This document shows, one piece after another, positions 8,527-17,057 of a DNA stretch of 64,000 nucleotides; positions within the stretch are counted from its first letter, which is position 1; every line of letters begins with the position of its first letter. The notes beneath the pieces are model-generated. The model searched no databases and had not been told where the DNA came from. It was given only the letters and a program-made list of their open reading frames with translations. The DNA is from Streptomyces sp. NBC_00190 (GTDB lineage Bacteria > Actinomycetota > Actinomycetes > Streptomycetales > Streptomycetaceae), in the NCBI RefSeq assembly GCF_036203305.1, contig NZ_CP108131.1, forward strand, positions 992,001 through 1,056,000, in the 5' to 3' direction. The position numbers were made by a program, and so were the translations under genes.

Positions 8527-9465
8527 ATGCACAGACACACGGAGGCCGGGACGCGGCCGAGGCGCCGCCGGGCCGGCCGCACGGCGGCGGCCTTGAGTCT
8601 GCTGGCCTCCGTGGCGTGTTCGTCCGCCCAGCACTCGCCGGCTTCGGTCACCGCCGCCGGGAAGTCGGCCGAGATCTCCGTCGCGACCTGGAACATGTGC
8701 GGCGTGGAGCAGTGGAACTGCGAGGACACCGGGAGCCCGAAGAACAAGTTCCAGCAGATCCGTGACCTGGTGGGGGACTCGGACGTGCGCGTCCTGCTCC
8801 TGCAGGAGGTCTGCTCGGAGGAGCTGGTGGCCGCCGCCCTGCGGCTCGGACCGGAGTGGCACAGCGTCTTCCAGCCGTACGCCGAGGTGGACGCGGCGGG
8901 CACCAGCAGGCGCGTCGAATGCACCGGGCAGGGCCACGGCCAGGCCGGATACGGGCTGCTGGCCGCGTCCCCGATCACCGATGTGGAGGCGGTCCCGACC
9001 GAACAGCCGACGGTGGGTCTGCACCGCGGGATCGTGTGCGCCCGGGTACCTGCTCTGCGCCTGCGGGTGTGCAACGCGCACATAGCGCTGCGCGAGAGCG
9101 ACGAGGCGCACCTCGACTGGGACTTCCGCGACGACCAGCTCAGCTCGCTGTTCGAGGCCGCGGCGACCGACCCCCGTACGGTCCTCGGTGGCGACTTCAA
9201 CTCCCCGCCGCCGGTGGGAGACCGGAACACGTCCGCGTGGATCTGGCCGACCGAGGCCTACACCACGTTCCGGGAGTGCGATCAGAAGGGCGGTGCCCGG
9301 ACGGGGCGCCCCACCCACACGGACGGAACGAAGCTCGACTACCTCTTCACGACGCTGCCCCGTACCGCGTGCAAGGTGGTGGACGCCAAGTCGTCCGACC
9401 ACCGGGCCCTGGTGATGCGGGTGAGCCGTCCCACCGACACCGACGGGGTCAGAACCTCGGAATGA
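8527..9465 (+). CDS. EEP family phosphohydrolase, predicted lipoprotein
   Basis: A 312-residue EEP-fold protein. I use the ATG at 8527 because it gives a clear export signal: an Arg-rich start (RPRRRRAGR), a hydrophobic stretch (TAAALSLLASVACSS) and a possible lipobox cysteine. EEP motifs are present: VATWNMCGVEQ (Asn), LLQEVCSE (Glu), NAHIALRE (His in place of T-H), LGGDFNSPP (Asp-Asn) and SSDHRALVM (Asp-His). Six or more cysteines suggest disulfides. The substrate is unknown. It is related in fold to the gene at 6623 but too divergent for a recent duplication. Its 3' end overlaps the converging gene at 9449 by 17 bp. Confidence 0.86.
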   Translation: MHRHTEAGTRPRRRRAGRTAAALSLLASVACSSAQHSPASVTAAGKSAEISVATWNMCGVEQWNCEDTGSPKNKFQQIRDLVGDSDVRVLLLQEVCSEELVAAALRLGPEWHSVFQPYAEVDAAGTSRRVECTGQGHGQAGYGLLAASPITDVEAVPTEQPTVGLHRGIVCARVPALRLRVCNAHIALRESDEAHLDWDFRDDQLSSLFEAAATDPRTVLGGDFNSPPPVGDRNTSAWIWPTEAYTTFRECDQKGGARTGRPTHTDGTKLDYLFTTLPRTACKVVDAKSSDHRALVMRVSRPTDTDGVRTSE

Positions 9466-10975
9466 AGTTGCCCCCCTGCACCGGCACGGTGTAGGCGTTC
9501 ACCGTGCTGAAGGGGACGGCCGTCCACGCCGACGCGTTGCCGACTCCGTCCACGGCGATGGCCTCGACGAAGTGTCCGCCCTCGTTCCAGGCCCAGCCCG
9601 CGTCCCACACCCAGCTGCCATCGGCGCCCACGTTGCAGGTCCCGAGGTTGGCCCCGCCCTCGTGGAAGTCCACGCGCACGGCGCCGGGGGCGAAGCCCAT
9701 GAAGGTCACGGCGGAGCCCGGCACCTGCTGGTGCGGGACCGGGGCCGTCACCGTCAGCACGAGGGGCTGAGTCCGCACAGGGGCTGGTACGGGGGCTTGC
9801 ACCGGCGCCTGTACCGGCGCCGCCGCAGGGTCGGGCACCGAGACGTGCTCCACGGCCGTGAAGACCACTTCACTGCGTTCTGACTGGTAGTTGTTCGCGT
9901 CCGCCGCGAAGACCTTGACGGCATGCCGTCCCTTGGCCCAGGGCTTCTCCCGCTGCCAGTTCCAGCTGCCGTCCGCCGCAACGGGTGCGGCGCCCTGGTA
10001 CCTGCCGTCCTCCCAGATGCTGACCCGCACCGCGCTGGGGGGCGCGGTACCCGCGAAGGAGACGGCGTTCCCGGGCACGCGCCCGCCCTCCGCCGGCATC
10101 AGGACCGTCGGCCGGGGGAACGAGTCGCCCCTCACCTGGGAGGTCTCCTTGAGGTACGCGTCGATCCCGGACGTGTCGCGGTCCGGCAGCTCGTACCCGT
10201 AGCGGACCGCGCCCATGCGGGGGGCGATTCCCTCGACCAGGATATTGAGCAACCCCATGACGGTGGGGAGATTCCGCGGCACCACCTCGTTGTGCGCGCC
10301 GACGAGGGAGGAGTCGTTGAAGAGGAAGTTGAAGTTCTCGTATCCCTGGAAGAGTCCGAGGAAGGGTTCGACCTGGCGCGTGTACTGCTCGTCCTGAGGC
10401 GAGGAGATCAGATAGATGTTGGCCTGGCGATTCGCGCCGCTGCGCACCAGATCCGGGAGGACCGAGTCGAGGACACGGACATTCTGCTCCGTCACCTCGC
10501 CCATCATCAGACGGGCTGCCCCCGGGATGCCCTCCCTCACGTAGGAACCGATCAGGAACTGGGGCACGCTCGTCACGATGTTCCTGCATCCGTACTTCAA
10601 GCCGAAGTACAGGGCCGCGCTTCCGCCCTTGGAGCTTCCGATCACGGTGCAGTCGTCGGGCGTCAGGGAAAGCGCGTGCATGACGCGCGAGATGAGCCCG
10701 GCGACGGACCGTTCGACGGAGAAGTCCATCCCCTTGCACAGGTAGTAACTGTTCGCGCCGTCGAACAGGTCGCGGATCCACAGGATGTTCGATCGGACCT
10801 TGTCAAGAACTCCGTTCGACATCCCGTACTCACCGGGCGCGGTGAAGTTGGCGAAGACCACGACCAGATGGCGGTTCCCGTTCCTCGCGTGAGAGAACCG
10901 GTACTCGACGGGCACCTCACCGGAGGAGTCCACGCCGTTGAAGATGCGCCGTCCGCCCTGGCCTGCCTTAGACAT
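9449..10975 (-). CDS. XcbB/CpsF-like polysaccharide biosynthesis protein with Ig-like repeats
   Basis: A 508-residue protein. Residues ~20-260 form an alpha/beta-hydrolase-like domain with the nucleophile-elbow motif TVIGSSKGGSAALYFGLKYG and SSPQDEQYT. This resembles XcbB/CpsF capsule proteins and the Asp2 glycoprotein accessory factor. Residues ~290-370 and ~405-490 are two bacterial Ig-like domains (each with VPGNAVSF/VPGSAVTF and GSWNW/GSWVW), joined by a PVQAPVQAPVPAPV linker. No signal peptide is visible. Its ATG overlaps the stop codon of the upstream glycerophosphotransferase gene by 8 nt, so translation is likely coupled. A role in making or modifying a glycerol-phosphate wall polymer is inferred from that pairing. 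Confidence 0.72.
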   Translation of the reverse strand: MSKAGQGGRRIFNGVDSSGEVPVEYRFSHARNGNRHLVVVFANFTAPGEYGMSNGVLDKVRSNILWIRDLFDGANSYYLCKGMDFSVERSVAGLISRVMHALSLTPDDCTVIGSSKGGSAALYFGLKYGCRNIVTSVPQFLIGSYVREGIPGAARLMMGEVTEQNVRVLDSVLPDLVRSGANRQANIYLISSPQDEQYTRQVEPFLGLFQGYENFNFLFNDSSLVGAHNEVVPRNLPTVMGLLNILVEGIAPRMGAVRYGYELPDRDTSGIDAYLKETSQVRGDSFPRPTVLMPAEGGRVPGNAVSFAGTAPPSAVRVSIWEDGRYQGAAPVAADGSWNWQREKPWAKGRHAVKVFAADANNYQSERSEVVFTAVEHVSVPDPAAAPVQAPVQAPVPAPVRTQPLVLTVTAPVPHQQVPGSAVTFMGFAPGAVRVDFHEGGANLGTCNVGADGSWVWDAGWAWNEGGHFVEAIAVDGVGNASAWTAVPFSTVNAYTVPVQGGNFIPRF

Positions 10976-13900
10976 GTTCGGAATCCATTCTTCTCACCGG
11001 TTGCCGCGGCATCTGGTCAAGGGTGTGTCCGTCCCAGGAGCCCTCCCGCCCGGTGGGGCGGCCGCCGGGCGCGCCTGCGGGCGCCTGCGCCTGCGCGGGG
11101 TCGAGGTCTCCCCCTGCGATCAGGATGCGGTCGGTCAGCCTGGCCGAGGCGTAGCCGTCGTCCAGATCGCAGAACTCCTGCTGGAACCAGCGGTAGCGGG
11201 CCGCGTAACCCTGCTGGATCCGGTCGATGTTGCGGATCGCCCCGACCAGTTCCGGCGAGGTGAACAGCAGCGGGCCGGGTGCGGACTGCTCGAAGTCGAA
11301 GTAGAACCCGCGCAGGGTGTCCCGGTAGTGGTCGAGGTCGTACGTGAAGAAGAGGATGGGCCGCCCGGTGTTGACGAAGTCGAACATCAGGGAGGAGTAG
11401 TCCGTGATCATCACGTCGGCGATGAGGGAGAGGTCCGCCATGTCCGGGTAGTCGGACACGTCGAAGACGAACCCGTCACCGGCGCCGGGCACCGGGTCCA
11501 CCACGTTGGGGTGGCGGCGCACCAGCAGGACGTGGTCGTGGCCCAGCTGCGCGCGGGCGTCCTCCAGGTCGATGCGGAAGTCGAGCTTGTACTTGCCCGG
11601 AGCGTAGAACTGGTCGTCGCGCCAGGTCGGTGCGTACATGACGACGCGCTTGCCCGGCGGGAGCCCGATGCGGCGGCGCACCTCCGCCGCCCGCCGTCCC
11701 GAGTCGGCGCGGCGCAGGATGTCGTTGCGCGGGTAGCCGCTCTCGACCATCTCGCCGGGGAACTGGAAGGCACGCTGGAGGATCGGGGTGCTGAAGCTGT
11801 TCGGGGACACCAGCATGTCCCAGTTCTGCACCTCCTTCTCCACCCGCTCCAGGTACCGCTTGTCCGCGAAGTGCACGGCTTCGATGTCGTGCCCGATCTT
11901 CTTGAGCGGCGTGCCGTGCCAGGTCTGCACGACGATCTGCCCGTCGCGCTTTTGGAACCAGTCGGGCAGGTGGTTGTTGGCGACGATGTACCGGGCCCTG
12001 CCCATGGCCTCGTACCACTCGGGGGACCACATGCGGACCGGGCGGGCGGTCGGGGGAACCGCGACCTGGTCGTCGCGCACGACCCAGAGGTGTTCGAGGG
12101 CGACGCCCCGGCGGACCATCTCCTCGTGCAGCGCGCGCGGGCTGTCGGAGTACTGGGTGCCCTTGAAGGCGTCGAACAGCACCGCCTGCTTCAGCGACTT
12201 GCGGCGGGCGTCCGGGTAGGTCTTGGTGCGCATCAGCTTCTGCCGGTACGGGCCGCGCGCCTCGTCCGGCATCGCCGAGTGGACCAGCAGCGAGAGCCGG
12301 TCGTACGCCTCCGCCTGCAGTTCGTAGCGCCGCTCGTCGGCGGTGATCTCACTGGGGAACGCGGGGATCAGTTCCTGGGTCATCTTGACCATGAGGTCGC
12401 CGGACCGGTTCTCCGGGGTGACCGCGGAGGGGTCCTGACGGCGCAGGAAGAAGTCCCAGCGGCCGGCGGCCAGCGGGATCTCCCCGGCCAGGGTGCGCAT
12501 CGCGGCGGGAGTGACGACGAAGCTGAAGTCCTGCCCGTACCAAGTGATGGGGACCACGCGCTCGGCACCGTGGGCCCGGGAGCGGACGACGATGTGCGCC
12601 GTGGCGTACTCGGCCGCGCTGAGCATGTCCTCCGCCGCGTAGCCGACGACGACTTCGAGGGAGCCGTCCTCGTGCCAGGTGACGGACTTGGCGAGCGGGA
12701 GGGTGTCACGCTCGAACAGCACCACGTAGCCGGAGCCGTTGCGGTGCACGAAGACCTCGCGGTCCGCGGCCTCGGTCTGCAGGTCCGCGGGCAGGCGGTA
12801 GTGGCCGTCGGTGGCGTCCTCCGCCATGACCGGATAGATGGCCGCCTTGCGGCCCTCGACGTGGAGGGTGGTCTTCCAGCCGTTGCTGCCGGTGTTCCAG
12901 GTCTGCGGAACGCCGTCGGTGGAGTTCGTGCGGTGACCGGGAACGAGCGCCTTGACCGGGATGCGCGTGACGAAGGTGTACCAGCCCTCGCCCCCGGGCT
13001 TGAAATGGACCCAGGAGTCGTTGCGGCCGGCGCCGCCCATGCTCGTCACCCGGAACTTGCCCCACTCGGGGAGCCGGGGGCCCAGGTAGACGCCGCCGAG
13101 CTCGAGCTGGTCGCCGATGATCCGGTGCCGGGTGATACGGCAACGGACCGTCTCCACACGGAGCTTGAGCTTCCCCTGCATGAAGAGCGGCACGACGCGG
13201 GTGTTCTTGTCCACGTACCTGTAGGGCGGGTTGGCGGCGCTGCCCGCGCCACCACGGGCAATGCCCTTGTAACGGAAGAGCCCGCGGCTCAGGACGCCGG
13301 CGGCGACGTCCCATGTCCCCTCGGTCCACTGGCCCTTGCGCCTCAGCCGGGAGACGTCGAAGCGGACCTGGAACCCGGACCAGTCGTAGCAGTAGCGGCT
13401 CTGCTGGGAGTGTTCGGTGGCCTGCGGGTAGTAGGTGGTCTTCGCCTTCGCGACGACGACCCGGCCCTGCTTCTTGTTCCGCAGCGCGATGGCCTTCATC
13501 GACATGTGCCGCTTGTGCACGTTGATGAAGCGGACGTACGCGGAGCCCTCCAGGGTCAGGTGTCCGGAGTCGTCCCAGCGTGCGCCGGTCAGCGAACCGT
13601 GCAGGGACAGTTCCTTGTCCAGCCGGTAGGCGCTCTTGTCGAGACCGATCGACCGGTCGCCGAGGTAGGGGTAGTTGAGGTACCGGTGCAGGCGCCGCTG
13701 GACGGGCAGGGGGCCGCCCTTGCGCTCGAACTCGACGACGTCGAGGAGCTCCTTGAGCCGGCCCTCGCGCACCAGGAGCCACTTGACGCGGGCATCGGCG
13801 GGAAGCTCGTCGATGATGTCCTCGTCGGCCTCGTCCAGGAATTCGTTCGCCCACCGCATGAAGGCGTCCCGGTATTCCGAGTCGGCGTCCGGCAGCACCT

Positions 13901-14723
13901 TCAGATGCAGCATCAGGTCGGACTTCAGGCAGGCGAGGTCGTACTTCCGCTTGTGGTCGCTGTAGGACCTGGCGCGGTGTCCCGCGAGGAACCGGCTGAC
14001 CGACTGCACGGCGGCGACCCGGTCCTGGAGATTGCTGAACTCGGTGTGCCGCTGCGTGATGGAGGGAGCGGCACCGCCCTCGCGCCGGCGCCAGAAGTAG
14101 ACGATGTCGGTGAGGATGTCCACCTTGGTCGCGCGGAAGTGCGCGAACATGTTGACCCAGGAATCCTCGTACATGACCCCTTCGGGGAACGCGATGTAGT
14201 GGTAATCCCAGAAGGATCGCCGGAACACCTTGTTCCACACGGTCCGGTCGTAGATGAGTTCCGGCAGCTTGGTGATGTGCGTGCCGCGCTTGCTGCGCTG
14301 CATGGGCGCCTTGTGCAGCGGAGACTGCCACCTCTTGGTGGAGTTCATCATCTGCACGTTGCCCGAGACGAAGTCGGAACCGGAGGCTTCGAGGGTCTGT
14401 ACGAGCAACTCGTAGGCGTATTCGGGTATGACGTCGTCGCCGTCGACGAACGCCAGGAATTCGGCCTGGGGATGGGCCGCGCGGATGCCGACGTTACGGG
14501 CGTGTCCCGGCCCCATCGACTCCTGGCGCAGGAGCCTGAACCGGGGGTCGCGGCGGGCGAATTCCGCGGCGATCGCGGTCGAGGAGTCGGTCGAGCCGTC
14601 GTCGACCATGATGACCTCAAGGCCGCGGAACGTCTGCCTGGCTATCGATTCCAGGCATTCCTCGAGGTAGATCTCGACATCCTGGAAGGGAACGACGACA
14701 CTCAGGCGGGGCATACCTGCCAC
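10968..14723 (-). CDS. Bifunctional GT2 glycosyltransferase / CDP-glycerol glycerophosphotransferase
   Basis: A 1251-residue fusion. Residues 1-~230 are a GT-A family 2 glycosyltransferase (PRLSVVVPFQDVEIYLEECL, MVDDGSTDSS, and the metal-binding FVDGDD). Residues ~330-820 hold a long middle region of beta-rich segments without a family I can name. Residues ~830-1200 are a TagF/TagB-type domain (PF04464) with VQTWHGTPLKKIG, YPRNDILRR, MYAPTWRDDQFY and TDYSSLMFDF. The enzyme should add sugar and glycerol-phosphate units to a teichoic-acid-like wall polymer at the cytoplasmic face of the membrane. It is the first gene of a two-gene operon with the XcbB/CpsF-like gene. Confidence 0.9.
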   Translation of the reverse strand: MAGMPRLSVVVPFQDVEIYLEECLESIARQTFRGLEVIMVDDGSTDSSTAIAAEFARRDPRFRLLRQESMGPGHARNVGIRAAHPQAEFLAFVDGDDVIPEYAYELLVQTLEASGSDFVSGNVQMMNSTKRWQSPLHKAPMQRSKRGTHITKLPELIYDRTVWNKVFRRSFWDYHYIAFPEGVMYEDSWVNMFAHFRATKVDILTDIVYFWRRREGGAAPSITQRHTEFSNLQDRVAAVQSVSRFLAGHRARSYSDHKRKYDLACLKSDLMLHLKVLPDADSEYRDAFMRWANEFLDEADEDIIDELPADARVKWLLVREGRLKELLDVVEFERKGGPLPVQRRLHRYLNYPYLGDRSIGLDKSAYRLDKELSLHGSLTGARWDDSGHLTLEGSAYVRFINVHKRHMSMKAIALRNKKQGRVVVAKAKTTYYPQATEHSQQSRYCYDWSGFQVRFDVSRLRRKGQWTEGTWDVAAGVLSRGLFRYKGIARGGAGSAANPPYRYVDKNTRVVPLFMQGKLKLRVETVRCRITRHRIIGDQLELGGVYLGPRLPEWGKFRVTSMGGAGRNDSWVHFKPGGEGWYTFVTRIPVKALVPGHRTNSTDGVPQTWNTGSNGWKTTLHVEGRKAAIYPVMAEDATDGHYRLPADLQTEAADREVFVHRNGSGYVVLFERDTLPLAKSVTWHEDGSLEVVVGYAAEDMLSAAEYATAHIVVRSRAHGAERVVPITWYGQDFSFVVTPAAMRTLAGEIPLAAGRWDFFLRRQDPSAVTPENRSGDLMVKMTQELIPAFPSEITADERRYELQAEAYDRLSLLVHSAMPDEARGPYRQKLMRTKTYPDARRKSLKQAVLFDAFKGTQYSDSPRALHEEMVRRGVALEHLWVVRDDQVAVPPTARPVRMWSPEWYEAMGRARYIVANNHLPDWFQKRDGQIVVQTWHGTPLKKIGHDIEAVHFADKRYLERVEKEVQNWDMLVSPNSFSTPILQRAFQFPGEMVESGYPRNDILRRADSGRRAAEVRRRIGLPPGKRVVMYAPTWRDDQFYAPGKYKLDFRIDLEDARAQLGHDHVLLVRRHPNVVDPVPGAGDGFVFDVSDYPDMADLSLIADVMITDYSSLMFDFVNTGRPILFFTYDLDHYRDTLRGFYFDFEQSAPGPLLFTSPELVGAIRNIDRIQQGYAARYRWFQQEFCDLDDGYASARLTDRILIAGGDLDPAQAQAPAGAPGGRPTGREGSWDGHTLDQMPRQPVRRMDSEHV

Positions 14724-15072
14724 TCAGAAAACTCCTCGATCGTCATACTCGTCCCGATGGGCGCCGAGCCTCCGCAAGACGTCACCGGACCCGCCCCTGC
14801 CGCCGGCCACACTCCGCTCCCCCGCGCACTCAACCCACCCTGCCCCCGCGCTCCGCACACTTATGCGACCTTCACCAGAGCCTGCGCAGCGTAAGCCAAT
14901 TGATGAAGGGCGGGCAAGTGTGCAGCAAAGCCACACCCCCTTGAAGCTTCGCTATCGCGAATGGGTGATGGCATTCCGAGTGCGGCGGACTCGTGAACTC
15001 CCCCGGTTCGGGATGAGGTGGGCGGAATCTGACGTTCCTCCAGCAGCAGGCCAGCACACCCGGTGAGGAAGG
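14724..15072. other. Intergenic region upstream of the teichoic-acid-type operon
   Basis: These 349 bp hold no credible gene. It is locally less GC-rich and should contain the minus-strand promoter of the glycerophosphotransferase operon; I could not fix -35/-10 boxes. A small inverted repeat, TTCGC-tatc-GCGAA (14948-14961), is a possible operator. Confidence 0.4.
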
Positions 15073-16224
15073 TCACCCCACGCTGCACCAGGCCCCGAAC
15101 GCGAGACCCGGGTCCCTGAGATCCCGCCGGGCGACACGCAGGCTCCCGTCAGCGTCGATCATCGCGATCGCTACTGCGCCGTGGGCATCGAGGGCCAACG
15201 CCGGGAGCCCCGCGCACCGGTCCCCCACGGGCGCCCACCAGGCCCCGTAGTGCTCACCCTCCGTGGGGTAGGCCGCGATCTCCGGGTACCCCTCGGCGCC
15301 ACGCTGCAACAGGACGGTGCAGTCATAGCCGTTGACCTGCGTACGCACCACGCCCACCGGTCCGACACCGCCGGCGCCACCCAGGGGCATGAGCCTGCTC
15401 GGCACCCCGGCGGGGGTCTGCGGGCGGTAGGCGATGACACCGCCGTCAGCCGGGTGACGCCAGAAGTAGGTACCGGAGCCGGGTCCCGTCTCGTGGCAGC
15501 TGTACGTCCCTTCGACGGCGTCGGCCTCCATGCGGCCCAGCCACCTGAAGGCGCTTCCCGGCGCGTCCTGGCGCCAGTACGTGGCCCCGCCGCGGAAGGG
15601 GGCGAGGAACTCGGCCCGCCCGTGCGAGGTCACCAGCGGGACGACGGGACCGCGCACCCACTTGCCCTGATAGTCCGTCCAGTCGCCCCATACGCCGTCG
15701 GCACGCCGGGTCCGCCCGTGGACGCCCGCTCCGAAGCTGGTGGCGACGACGTGGAGGGAGCCCGTCCCGTCGGGCAGGACCATCGGGTCCCCGGGGGGCG
15801 GAGCTCCACCCTCCTGCCGCGGGAACGGGCTGCCTATCGCACGCCATTCACTGAGCGGCCGGCCGGTCTGGTACTGGGCGGCTATGACGAACTCGCGGCC
15901 GTCCGGGGCGGAGTCGCGCCGACGGCTGCCGGCGAACCAGACGAAGCCGTTGAAGTCCTGGGCCAGCGTGAACCGGCCGGTCCAGCCCTCCACGGGGAAC
16001 AGGTCGGGGCCCCGCCAGACGTCCGAGCCGGGCGCCGACTCGGTCCAGCGCACCAAGCCCTCGGCGCAGCTCGCGTAGGCGGTCAGCCGGCCGTCCCGCC
16101 CCAGGCGGAGCCAACCCGAGGCCGCGTGGCCGCCGTCGGCCGCCGCGGCGATCTCGGAGCCCGGGACCGCGGGCGCGCCGGAGGTCGCACCCAGGCCCGT
16201 CTCCGCACGTCCGCGTCGCACCAT
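15073..16224 (-). CDS. Beta-propeller (PLL-like lectin) protein of unknown function
   Basis: A 383-residue protein built of repeated units with W-x-D/W-x-W signatures (SGWLRLGRDGRLTAYA, GFVWFAGS, SLHVVATSFGAGV, YWRQDAPG, ALALDAHGAVAIAMIDADGSL), the pattern of PLL-type seven-bladed beta-propeller lectins. No enzyme motif, signal peptide or membrane segment was found. I prefer the ATG at 16224, which has GGGAG about ten bases upstream; an in-frame GTG at 16245 is possible. It lies upstream of the wall-polymer operon on the same strand, separated by 349 bp, so sugar binding is a reasonable guess, not shown. Confidence 0.65.
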   Translation of the reverse strand: MVRRGRAETGLGATSGAPAVPGSEIAAAADGGHAASGWLRLGRDGRLTAYASCAEGLVRWTESAPGSDVWRGPDLFPVEGWTGRFTLAQDFNGFVWFAGSRRRDSAPDGREFVIAAQYQTGRPLSEWRAIGSPFPRQEGGAPPPGDPMVLPDGTGSLHVVATSFGAGVHGRTRRADGVWGDWTDYQGKWVRGPVVPLVTSHGRAEFLAPFRGGATYWRQDAPGSAFRWLGRMEADAVEGTYSCHETGPGSGTYFWRHPADGGVIAYRPQTPAGVPSRLMPLGGAGGVGPVGVVRTQVNGYDCTVLLQRGAEGYPEIAAYPTEGEHYGAWWAPVGDRCAGLPALALDAHGAVAIAMIDADGSLRVARRDLRDPGLAFGAWCSVG

Positions 16225-16245
16225 TTCCTGCCCACTCCCGTCCAC

Positions 16246-16699
16246 GCCTGTCGCTTTTGTCCGGTCTGGCCCGGCGGGCCGTGGGACAATGTACGGCAGC
16301 GCGGCGACCGGTCGATGCCTGGGTCAGATGTCCATGACCGCCTCGGCATCCGTGCAACCTAGCCTGATCGGCCGCCCTCCACCACCGGCGGGCCGGGCGG
16401 CTCGCAGTCCTGGTCAGGGCGGTCGGCTTCGGCGCCACCGCGAAGGGCTGCCGGCGCTCAAGGCGTTCAGGGCCTTGTCGGAGTTGATGGGCTGCAAGAA
16501 GGCCGACCCGGCCCACATCGACACCGGTCTGCCGGGGTGGACACCGGCTCACCAGCCGTCGCCCTCCGCAGGACTGACGGCTCGTGAGCCGCGTCGGTCC
16601 GCGTCGGCGTGCGACCGAGATCCTGTCCTTGAAGGTCGCTTACGGGCGCCATTCCCGGCGGTATGCGGGGTGCGTGGCGTACGACTGTGCGAGGACGCA
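16246..16699. other. Gene-poor stretch between the propeller gene and the transposase remnant
   Basis: About 450 bp with only short overlapping frames on both strands and no recognisable product. Codon bias is weaker than in neighbouring genes. It is most likely decayed DNA associated with the mobile-element remnant next to it, plus the promoter of the propeller gene at its left edge. Confidence 0.35.
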
Positions 16700-16866
16700 G
16701 CAGGTGTCCAGATGAGGATGGCGGCAAGGTGGAGTGGGGCCTGGTACGCGATCGCGAGTTTGCCGCATCGTGTGGCCAGGCCGCGCCAGCTCGAGGGGGT
16801 TGATGCACCGCTCGACGGCGTTCCGCTGCTTGTACGCCTCGGCACCGAAGCCGGGCGGACGGCCTC
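16700..16866 (-). pseudogene. IS5-family transposase, C-terminal remnant with frameshift
   Basis: Minus-strand translation gives GRPPGFGAEAYKQRNAVERCIN (read in two parts, GRPPGFGAEAY and KQRNAVERCIN), the conserved C-terminal DDE region of IS5-type transposases. In another frame it continues as SWRGLATRCGKLAIAYQAPLH and LAAILIW, the usual following segment. At least one frameshift therefore separates them, and the first ~200 residues are absent. The fragment stops exactly where the inverted-repeat element at 16866 begins. Confidence 0.7.
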
Positions 16867-17057
16867 TAATCGGTCTCGGGGAAGTGGGGTGCGTTTCCGC
16901 GTCGTCCGGTGCGGTGCATCGCAAGGCGGAGCAGTGCCCTTGTACTGGACGCACTCGGGTACTGCGACAACGCGGCGAGGCGCCGTGCCTGGGGGCACCT
17001 CCCAGCGGTAGCTGGGGGAGGCGCGGGGACGTGCCCCGCTTCCCCGAGGCCGCTTAG
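16866..17057. mobile_element. 192-bp MITE-like element with 34-bp imperfect terminal inverted repeats
   Basis: The left end starts CTAATCGGTCTCGGGGAAG and the right end, read on the other strand, CTAAGCGGCCTCGGGGAAG. The similarity continues for about 34 nt (GTGGGGTGCGTTTCCG against CGGGGCACGTCCCCG). The interior has no coding capacity and contains a smaller hairpin (CTGGGGGCACCTCCCAG region, near 16988-17020). It abuts the IS5 remnant on one side, and its right end supplies the TAA stop codon of the SDR gene on the other. It is probably a non-autonomous element or the ends of a deleted IS. Confidence 0.6.

Noticed and set aside
10938..14894. A 1318-codon plus-strand frame opposite the glycerophosphotransferase gene
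   Set aside because: It is a GC-bias shadow, rich in Val/Gly/Arg/His with no domain, while the minus strand encodes clear GT2 and TagF domains.
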